Assembly: GCA_023440945.1 (NCBI GenBank)
Contig: JAEZRL010000221.1
Coordinates: forward strand, 1-7,342
Source: Bacteroidota bacterium
Lineage (GTDB): Bacteria; Bacteroidota; Bacteroidia; Chitinophagales; Chitinophagaceae
Length of the DNA: 7,342 bases
Reading direction: 5' to 3'
Shown here: positions 1-6,327 of the stretch, piece by piece
Numbering within the stretch: the first letter of the stretch is position 1
Layout of the letters: each line of letters starts with the position of its first letter
Position numbers and translations under genes: made by a program
Notes under the pieces: model-generated
The model's database searches: none
Told to the model about the DNA's origin: nothing
What the model saw: only the letters and a program-made list of their open reading frames with translations

Positions 1-17
1 TTTTAATCCCTTCGGTT

Positions 18-53
18 AACATTTGAGTACCTAAACATAAACATTCGAGTACC
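18..53. repeat. Two 14-bp direct repeats, 22-bp period, upstream of the GH31 gene
   Basis: Copies AACATTTGAGTACC (18-31) and AACATTCGAGTACC (40-53) match at 13 of 14 positions. Their starts are 22 bp apart, about two helical turns, so both would face the same side of the DNA. A third AACAT lies at 34-38, giving a tandem AAACAT-AAACAT at 33-44. The pair sits 64-100 bp before the GH31 start codon, where an activator site of a PUL regulator could lie. The repeat is seen directly; the regulatory role is inference, and no specific regulator family is recognised. The region could instead be the tail of an upstream element cut by the window edge. Confidence 0.5.
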
Positions 54-74
54 CTCTCTTTCTTACGATAAAGA

Positions 75-82
75 TAATTTTA
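75..82 (+). promoter_or_regulatory. Possible -7 promoter element for the GH31 gene
   Basis: TAATTTTA matches the Bacteroidota -7 consensus TAnnTTTG at all fixed positions except the last. It lies 35 bp before the start codon, which would leave a leader of about 30 nt. No TTTG-like -33 element is found at the expected spacing; the nearest TTTG (22-25) is much too far upstream. The call is therefore weak, and in AT-rich DNA such a match can arise by chance. Confidence 0.22.
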
Positions 83-117
83 GTGTTATAAACCAACTAA
101 CGCTAAAGCGAATTGCT

Positions 118-2976
118 ATGCCGCTTAAACTGATTTGCCTGCTTGTATGCCTTTTTTCCAGTGCTGTGTTTTCCTTTGCACAGGAAAATTCTCCTCATTT
201 CTTAAAAATAGAAGACGGCGTAATCATTTACCCGGATGCAAAATTGTCAGGCGGGGCAGCGGCAGTAAGATTGCAGGTTATTTCAAATGAGATCATAAAA
301 GTTTCCGCAAGTTCTTCTTCCGAAATAGAGGAAAAAAGTTTGATCGTTCTTCCACAGCAGCCATTTAGAAAATGGAGTGTAAAGGAAGATGATGATAATC
401 TTATTCTTCAAACAGATTCTCTTATTGTTGCGGCCAATATAAAAAACGGTGCAGTTGCCTTTAGCGATAGATACGGAAAACCAATAATTAATGAAAGAAG
501 CATTACCGGCAGAAAGCTGCAACCGGCTGTTTTTGTAGGCCAGCCTTTGTATCATGTTTCCCAAACTTTTGAAACAACTGCAGACGATGCTTATTATGGT
601 TTAGGCCAGCACCAGGCAGGCCAGTTCAATTATAAAGATCAGCAGGTTTTCTTATTTCAAAACAATACACAGGTTGCTGTGCCATTTCTCATTTCATCTA
701 AAAATTATGGTATTCTTTGGGATAATTATTCGCTTACAACTGTTGGCGATGTTCGGCCTTTTATGCCCTTGCACAGGCTAAAACTTTTCTCCAAAGATGG
801 CGATGAGGGTTGGTTAACCGCTTCTTACAGCAACGATAAAAATAATCCTTCTGCGATAGCTTTTACAAAAGCTGAATCTTCTATTGACTATGAATTTTTG
901 AACGACAGCAAGTTACATTTACCCACAGACTTTAAAGTGGCGAACGGTTTGGTAACTTATGAAGGTTCGATTGCCTCAGATTTTGATGGTGTTCATAAAT
1001 TTCGACTTACTTATGGTGGTTATATAAAGCTTTGGATTGACGGAAAACTATTGGTTGATCGTTGGAGAGTCGCCTGGAATCCTGCCATTGCCATGCTGAA
1101 TATTCCATTCGAAAAAGGGAAAAAATATTCTATAAAAATAGAATGGATTCCCGATGGAGGCGAATCTTATCTTTCTTTAAAATGGCTCAATCCGATTCCT
1201 GAAAAAGATAAAAACACTTACACATTTTCATCCGAAGCTGGTAAGCAGCTGAACTATTATTTTATTTATGGCGATAACATGGATGAAGTTATCAGTGGTT
1301 ATCGCCAGCTTACCGGCAAAGCAACGATGATACCTAAATGGACTTTTGGTTTCTGGCAAAGTCGTGAACGTTATAAAACGCAGGATGAAATTTTAAGCAC
1401 GGTTGCCGAATTGAGAAAAAGAAAAATCCCGCTTGATAATATTGTAGAAGATTGGAGCTATTGGAAAGAAAATGATTGGGGGAGCCAAAAGTTTGATGCT
1501 TCGCGTTTTTCAAATCCTGATAGTATGATAAATGTGCTCCACAAAAAATATCATACTCATTTTATGATCTCTGTGTGGCCGAAGTTTTATGAAGGCATTC
1601 CTGAATACGAATACTTTAATAAAAATGGATGGCTGTATAAAAGAAATGTTGCAGACAGGCAAAAAGATTGGATAGGCAAGGGATATGTTTCGACATTTTA
1701 TGATGCCTTCAATCCCGGTGCGAGAAAAGCTTTCTGGGACCTGCTGAATGAAAGATTATACAGTAAAGGCGTTGATGCCTGGTGGATGGATGCTAGCGAA
1801 CCCGATATTCTTTCTAATGTAAGTCCGGAAAAAAGAAAAGAGCAAATGCGGGGTTTGGCAATCGGTCCCGCTGCAGGATATTTAAATGCTTATCCTTTTG
1901 AAAATGCAAAAGGTATTTATGAAGGTCAGCGTTCAGTTGATTCTAATAAAAGAGTTTTCATTTTAACCCGTTCTGCTTTTGCCGGACAACAACGTTTTGC
2001 CGCTGCTACCTGGAGCGGTGATATTGCTGCCCGCTGGGAAGATATGGAAGCGCAGATTCCTGCTGGTATTAATTTCTCTATGTCAGGCATTCCTTACTGG
2101 ACAATGGATATTGGCGGTTTTGCTGTTGAGCGCCGTTATGAACATCCGAACGAAAAAGACCTTGCAGAATGGAGAGAGCAAATGACACGCTGGTATCAGT
2201 TTGGTGCTTTCTGTCCTTTGTTTCGTGTGCATGGGCAATTTCCTTACCGGGAGATTTATAATACGGCACCTGAAGATCATCCTGCTTATAAAAGCATGTT
2301 GTTTTATGATAACCTGCGCTATCGTTTAATGCCTTACATCTATTCTTTAGCCGGGGCAGCATATCATAATAATTACACCATCATGCGAGGATTGGTAATG
2401 GACTTTTCGCAGGATTCGCTTACAAAAAATATCGGCGATCAATATATGTATGGCCCTTCGCTGCTTATTAATCCGGTTTATACTTACAAAGCATTAAACA
2501 GAAAGGTTTACCTGCCTTCAGGTCAGGGTTGGTACGATTTGTATTCAGGTAAATACACCGGAGGCGGACAAAACATTACTGCAGATGCGCCTTACGAACG
2601 AATGCCGGTGTTTGTAAAAGAAGGTTCCATTATTCCCTTTGGTCCGGCCATGCAATACACTAATGAGAAACCTGAAGATCCCATCACTTTGTTTGTGTAC
2701 ATAGGTGAAGATGCGCACTTCAATTTATATGAAGATGCAGATACAACTTACGATTATGAACGTGGTGCTTACTCAAATATTCCTATTAGTTATAATGAAT
2801 TAAACAAGGCACTAACGATTGGCAAACGAGAAGGTGCATTCCCGGGAATGTTGAAGAACAGAAGCTTTAAAATAATATGGATTACAAAAGACAGCCCTAA
2901 ACCTTTAAACCCTGATCAAAAAGAAGATGCAACAGTAAAGTACACAGGCAAGGAGATAATTATAAAGATGAAGTGA
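118..2976 (+). CDS. Secreted glycoside hydrolase family 31 enzyme with PA14 insert, probable alpha-xylosidase
   Basis: This 952-residue enzyme should hydrolyse alpha-linked terminal sugars with retention of configuration. Residues 1-21 form a signal peptide (Lys4, then a hydrophobic core, with likely cleavage after A21 in SFA-QEN). There is no lipobox, so a soluble periplasmic enzyme is expected. In order come a GH31 N-terminal beta-domain (about 30-240), a PA14 insert (about 265-360; key stretch LWIDGKLLVDRWR), the GH31 barrel (about 404-740), and C-terminal beta-domains including a DUF5110-like segment (about 860-925). The putative nucleophile is D558 in WWMDASE, and the putative acid/base is D635 in WSGD. 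D445, R618 and H705 (VHG) fit conserved minus-one-subsite positions. PA14 inserted into GH31 is known from xyloglucan alpha-xylosidases such as CjXyl31A and BoGH31A, hence the substrate guess; an alpha-glucosidase remains possible. Reading upstream in frame to a stop at 4-6, there is no other ATG, GTG or TTG, which supports this start. The gene is complete, with no frameshift. It lies 160 bp before susC in the same direction. Confidence 0.93.
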   Translation: MPLKLICLLVCLFSSAVFSFAQENSPHFLKIEDGVIIYPDAKLSGGAAAVRLQVISNEIIKVSASSSSEIEEKSLIVLPQQPFRKWSVKEDDDNLILQTDSLIVAANIKNGAVAFSDRYGKPIINERSITGRKLQPAVFVGQPLYHVSQTFETTADDAYYGLGQHQAGQFNYKDQQVFLFQNNTQVAVPFLISSKNYGILWDNYSLTTVGDVRPFMPLHRLKLFSKDGDEGWLTASYSNDKNNPSAIAFTKAESSIDYEFLNDSKLHLPTDFKVANGLVTYEGSIASDFDGVHKFRLTYGGYIKLWIDGKLLVDRWRVAWNPAIAMLNIPFEKGKKYSIKIEWIPDGGESYLSLKWLNPIPEKDKNTYTFSSEAGKQLNYYFIYGDNMDEVISGYRQLTGKATMIPKWTFGFWQSRERYKTQDEILSTVAELRKRKIPLDNIVEDWSYWKENDWGSQKFDASRFSNPDSMINVLHKKYHTHFMISVWPKFYEGIPEYEYFNKNGWLYKRNVADRQKDWIGKGYVSTFYDAFNPGARKAFWDLLNERLYSKGVDAWWMDASEPDILSNVSPEKRKEQMRGLAIGPAAGYLNAYPFENAKGIYEGQRSVDSNKRVFILTRSAFAGQQRFAAATWSGDIAARWEDMEAQIPAGINFSMSGIPYWTMDIGGFAVERRYEHPNEKDLAEWREQMTRWYQFGAFCPLFRVHGQFPYREIYNTAPEDHPAYKSMLFYDNLRYRLMPYIYSLAGAAYHNNYTIMRGLVMDFSQDSLTKNIGDQYMYGPSLLINPVYTYKALNRKVYLPSGQGWYDLYSGKYTGGGQNITADAPYERMPVFVKEGSIIPFGPAMQYTNEKPEDPITLFVYIGEDAHFNLYEDADTTYDYERGAYSNIPISYNELNKALTIGKREGAFPGMLKNRSFKIIWITKDSPKPLNPDQKEDATVKYTGKEIIIKMK

Positions 2977-2991
2977 GCAGTGTGTAGGAAC

Positions 2992-3019
2992 TTCAAGCTA
3001 CAAGCTCTAAGTTGCAGGC
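2992..3019. repeat. Four-unit degenerate 7-bp tandem repeat with hairpin potential
   Basis: The units are TTCAAGC, TACAAGC, TCTAAGT and TGCAGGC, a TNCAAGC-like heptamer starting 15 bp after the GH31 stop codon. The same stretch, starting slightly earlier at 2989, can fold symmetrically: AACTT (2989-2993) with AAGTT (3009-3013), a 2x2 internal loop, AGCT with AGCT, and a three-base loop ACA. No T-run follows, so it is not a standard intrinsic terminator. Short heptamer repeats of this look occur between genes in several Bacteroidota as far as I recall, which I could not check. It may be a decaying repeat or a weak 3'-end structure. Confidence 0.5.
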
Positions 3020-3021
3020 TG

Positions 3022-3136
3022 ATTGCTAAAACGAAATTCTACAGTACAAGAGTGCGACGCAAGGAACGATGATAGTAGCAATACAGATGGGATCAAAAAA
3101 ATAAAATCAACTTTTTTCTAATCAATAAACGCGTGT
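3022..3136. other. Remainder of the GH31-susC intergenic gap: long-range inverted repeat and A/T tracts
   Basis: ATTGCTA (3022-3028) and TAGCAAT (3076-3082) are perfect 7-bp inverted repeats separated by 47 bases. Between them lies a TGCG-A-CGCA palindrome (3053-3061). Then come A-runs (3095-3101) and a T-run (3112-3117), which could pair weakly. I find no ORF, tRNA or convincing promoter consensus here. The gap is long enough to hold a susC-specific promoter or a 5' leader, but the sequence does not prove either. Confidence 0.35.
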
Positions 3137-6100
3137 ATGAAACGAACCAAAAAAACATGGAAATGGAAGGCGCTTTGCACCTTTATTTCTTGCTTATTAT
3201 TAACCCTTCAGATGAGTGCGCAGAGCACTACCGGAACAATTAGTGGCACGGTCACCTCGAAAACAACAGGTAATCCTGTTGAAGGCGCAACGGTAGTTGT
3301 AAAAGGAACAAAAAGATCAGCTATTACGAACAGCACCGGACATTTTACAATCAGTGCTGCACCCGGAGAAACACTGGTGATTTCTTATGTAGGATATGCA
3401 AATGTAGAAACGAAGGTGGGCATCGATAACAACATCTCTATTTCTCTTTCAGAAAATTATGGTAATCTGAGTGATGTTGTTGTAGTGGGTTACGGGAAGG
3501 CAAGAAAAGTTAATCTTACCACTGCGCAAACAACGGTATCTGCGAAAGAAATAGAAAAGACCGTAAACACAACAGTTGAGCAGGCCATCCAAGGACGAGC
3601 CGCCGGAGTCTATGTTACCCAAAATTCTGGTCAGCCTGGTGGCGGTATATCCGTAACAATTCGCGGTATCAGTTCTATTAATGGTAATACAGAACCGCTT
3701 TATGTAATTGATGGAGTACAAATTCAGGGTGGGGGCGACGTTAGCTCTTCTAACCCACTTGCAGGTTTAAATCCAGCCGATATTGACGACATACAGATTT
3801 TGCAAGGTCCTTCTGCTACTGCTATCTATGGATCACGTGCTACCAACGGTGTTGTATTGATCACCACAAAGCGAGGAAAAGCTGGCGATGTCAAGATTAA
3901 TTACGGCTTTCAATACAATATTCAAACTCCTCCAAAACGTGTAGCGGTAATGACATTGCCTCAATATGCACAAATGGAAAAAGAATATAAAGCTATAGCC
4001 GGTGGAACTGTTCCCGGCGAGTTATTAGATCCTTCTATATTAGGACCTGGAACAGACTGGCAAGAGGCTTTGTTCAGTAATGCAGCAATGCAAAAGCATC
4101 AATTAAGCTTAAGCGGAGGCAATGATAAAACTACCTATTACATGTCGGGTGAATATCTAAACCAGGATGGGGTAGCTGTTGGTTCTGGTTTTGACAGGTA
4201 TAGTTTTCGCGTCAATTTAGACAGTAAGCCAAGAGATTGGGTGACCATTGGAACTAATCTTAGTTTTAACCAGACAAATGAAAGCCTCACAACAAGCCAG
4301 CAAAGTTTAATTACAAGTGCTTTGCAACTGAGTCCTGAAATTCCTGTAAAAAATATTGAAGGAGATTGGGGTGGCGGTGATCTTTCAAATCCTGCACACC
4401 AGTTTGCTCCGGTTAACCCCATTGCTATTTCAACTTTGACTACTAATAAAAATGTCCGCAGGCAATTTTTAGGAGGCCTTAACCTGGGTTTCAATTTAGC
4501 CAAAGGGCTAACGCTTAGAACATCATTCAATACAAATGTGGGTTATTCTAATTCAACCTATTACAGACCCGTTTATTCTATCGGCTGGGCTGTAAATTCA
4601 ACCGCATCTTTAACAAGTGGAACCGGTTTGAATACTTATTGGAACTGGAACCAGTTGCTTGAGTACACCGCACAGTTTGGTAAGCACAATGTTGGCGCTA
4701 TGGTTAGCCATGAATCTCAGGCTTCTACCTGGAAAAATGTGAACGGTACGAGAACAGGTTTTCTTACTAATGATATCCTTGATTTGAATGCCGGTGATCC
4801 TACAACAGCAAGCAACGGTGGCGGCTCAGGTGAATGGGGAATGGAATCTTATTTAGGCAGATTAAACTACAACTATGATAACCGTTACATACTCACGGGA
4901 ACAGTACGCCGGGACGGTTCTGTAAATTTTGGACCTCAAAACAGATGGGGAACATTCCCTTCCATTTCTGCTGCCTGGAGAGTTGCACAGGAAAAATTTT
5001 TCAACGTGTCATTTATTAATGAGTTGAAATTGAGGCTTGAGACAGGTTTGACTGGTAACCAGGGTAGTGGCAACGCGGCTATTTACTCTCCTTTGGCTGC
5101 CGGGGCTACTCCCTGGGGAACAGGCTTTCTGCCTTCTGTATATCCCAATACAAAACTTAAATGGGAAGAAACAAGAACAGATAATATAGGCTTGAATCTC
5201 GGCATGTTCAGCAACAGGCTTACGATAGATTTTGATTACTATGTTAAGAATACTGATAACCTGATTATGCCTGCTGGCTTACCTTGGTATATGGGAACAA
5301 GCGGTACTGCTTCTGTTGCACCGCCTACGGTAAATGCTGGTTCACTTAAAACGACAGGTTGGAGCTTTACCATCAATTCCACAAACATCAGTGGCAAGAA
5401 TTTCAGATGGGAAACAAATTTGAACCTTTCTCACTTCAAAACCGTCATCGAAAGCCTGAACTCGAAGAATGCTTTCTTTGACCGGCAGGACTGGTGGTTG
5501 AACCAACCCGATCCCTGGACACAACGTTCCGCTATCGGCAACGCTCCCTGGTTATTCAGAGGTTATGTAGAAGAAGGTATTTTTTCTTCTGAGGACGAGA
5601 TCAATAACAGTGCGGTACCTGTTGATAACAGTGGAAACAGGTATCCAACAGCACAAAGTGGTGGCATTTGGATCGGCGATGTTAAGTTTAAGGACATCAA
5701 TGGAGATGGAATAATTGATGTAAATGATCAAACCTACATCGGTAACCCTTGGCCGAAGCTATTTGGTGGTTTTACAAACACCTTTAGTTATAAAGGGATC
5801 GATCTCACTATTCTTATTACGGGCACTTATGGTAATGATATTTACAATTTTACAGCTTGGGAGAATTCAAACCCCAATAATATCAACCTCGGCCGTAATA
5901 TGATGATACATGCTTTAGATTATGCCAAACTTTCTACTGATGATAATGGTAAACCAATGCTGATGAATCCGGGAACCGACGTTCCAAGAATTATTTCCGG
6001 TGCAGATGTTAACGGCAATTTTGCCCGCCAAACGAGCAAATGGGTAGAGGATGGTTCTTATTTGAGGCTTAAAAATGTGTCTTTATCTTATACTCTTCCA

Positions 6101-6316
6101 AGTTCATTGGTTTCGAAGACAAAGATTGTGAAGGGTATAAAAGCAAGTGTAGGAGCTCAAAATATTGCCACTATTACCAAATATAAAGGTTTCGATCCTG
6201 AAGTGGGTGCTTACGTGGGTGCTAACACCTACACCAACAACCAGGCTATCGGTTTGGATTATGGCCGTTATCCGTTAACCCCTATCTACACCTTCAGCTT
6301 AAACGTAAACTTTTAA
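3137..6316 (+). CDS. SusC/RagA-family TonB-linked outer-membrane transporter
   Basis: This 1059-residue protein is a TonB-dependent beta-barrel that imports oligosaccharides across the outer membrane together with a SusD-type lid. The signal peptide covers residues 1-28 (basic start, hydrophobic core, likely cleavage after MSA). Next are a carboxypeptidase-D-regulatory-like domain (about 35-108; GTISGTV start, ITNSTGHF, ISYVGY), a TonB-box-like segment SDVVVVGYG (112-120), a plug (about 125-245) with the family signatures LYVIDGV and RGISS (176-180), and a barrel to the C-terminus ending in SLNVNF. Residues 853-864 (D853, N855, D857, D861, D864) form an EF-hand-like calcium loop of a kind common in this family. 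Length and domain order are normal. The ATG at 3137 is preceded by an in-frame stop at 3119-3121, so no longer start is possible. It is paired with the SusD gene 11 bp downstream. The cargo is unknown; the GH31 neighbour suggests an alpha-sugar-decorated oligosaccharide such as xyloglucan fragments. Confidence 0.96.
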   Translation: MKRTKKTWKWKALCTFISCLLLTLQMSAQSTTGTISGTVTSKTTGNPVEGATVVVKGTKRSAITNSTGHFTISAAPGETLVISYVGYANVETKVGIDNNISISLSENYGNLSDVVVVGYGKARKVNLTTAQTTVSAKEIEKTVNTTVEQAIQGRAAGVYVTQNSGQPGGGISVTIRGISSINGNTEPLYVIDGVQIQGGGDVSSSNPLAGLNPADIDDIQILQGPSATAIYGSRATNGVVLITTKRGKAGDVKINYGFQYNIQTPPKRVAVMTLPQYAQMEKEYKAIAGGTVPGELLDPSILGPGTDWQEALFSNAAMQKHQLSLSGGNDKTTYYMSGEYLNQDGVAVGSGFDRYSFRVNLDSKPRDWVTIGTNLSFNQTNESLTTSQQSLITSALQLSPEIPVKNIEGDWGGGDLSNPAHQFAPVNPIAISTLTTNKNVRRQFLGGLNLGFNLAKGLTLRTSFNTNVGYSNSTYYRPVYSIGWAVNSTASLTSGTGLNTYWNWNQLLEYTAQFGKHNVGAMVSHESQASTWKNVNGTRTGFLTNDILDLNAGDPTTASNGGGSGEWGMESYLGRLNYNYDNRYILTGTVRRDGSVNFGPQNRWGTFPSISAAWRVAQEKFFNVSFINELKLRLETGLTGNQGSGNAAIYSPLAAGATPWGTGFLPSVYPNTKLKWEETRTDNIGLNLGMFSNRLTIDFDYYVKNTDNLIMPAGLPWYMGTSGTASVAPPTVNAGSLKTTGWSFTINSTNISGKNFRWETNLNLSHFKTVIESLNSKNAFFDRQDWWLNQPDPWTQRSAIGNAPWLFRGYVEEGIFSSEDEINNSAVPVDNSGNRYPTAQSGGIWIGDVKFKDINGDGIIDVNDQTYIGNPWPKLFGGFTNTFSYKGIDLTILITGTYGNDIYNFTAWENSNPNNINLGRNMMIHALDYAKLSTDDNGKPMLMNPGTDVPRIISGADVNGNFARQTSKWVEDGSYLRLKNVSLSYTLPSSLVSKTKIVKGIKASVGAQNIATITKYKGFDPEVGAYVGANTYTNNQAIGLDYGRYPLTPIYTFSLNVNF

Positions 6317-6327
6317 AGAATTAGAAA

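Noticed and set aside
283..564. 93-codon minus-strand ORF inside the GH31 gene
   Set aside because: It lies wholly opposite a well-supported domain-bearing frame, and its translation shows no recognisable family, signal or promoter.
1979..2362. Three overlapping small ORFs (one plus-strand, two minus-strand) inside the GH31 catalytic region
   Set aside because: They overlap the conserved acid/base region of the enzyme in other frames, and their translations look like frame shadows.
2992..3019. CRISPR array
   Set aside because: The units are 7 bp and contiguous, with no spacers and no cas genes in view.
2989..3030. Intrinsic terminator after the GH31 gene
   Set aside because: A small hairpin is possible, but the stem is AT-rich and interrupted, and no T-run follows.
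3091..3123. A-run/T-run hairpin before susC as terminator or promoter
   Set aside because: Pairing would be only A-T, and no TAnnTTTG or TTTG elements with proper spacing are present.
3449..3721. 90-codon minus-strand ORF opposite the SusC TonB box and plug
   Set aside because: The opposite strand encodes strongly conserved family motifs, so the antisense frame is incidental.
4138..4530. 130-codon minus-strand ORF inside susC
   Set aside because: It is the longest antisense frame but has no recognisable domain, and it lies entirely within the conserved barrel.
5342..5524. 60-codon minus-strand ORF inside susC
   Set aside because: It is short, fully overlapped by a real gene, and shows no family features.
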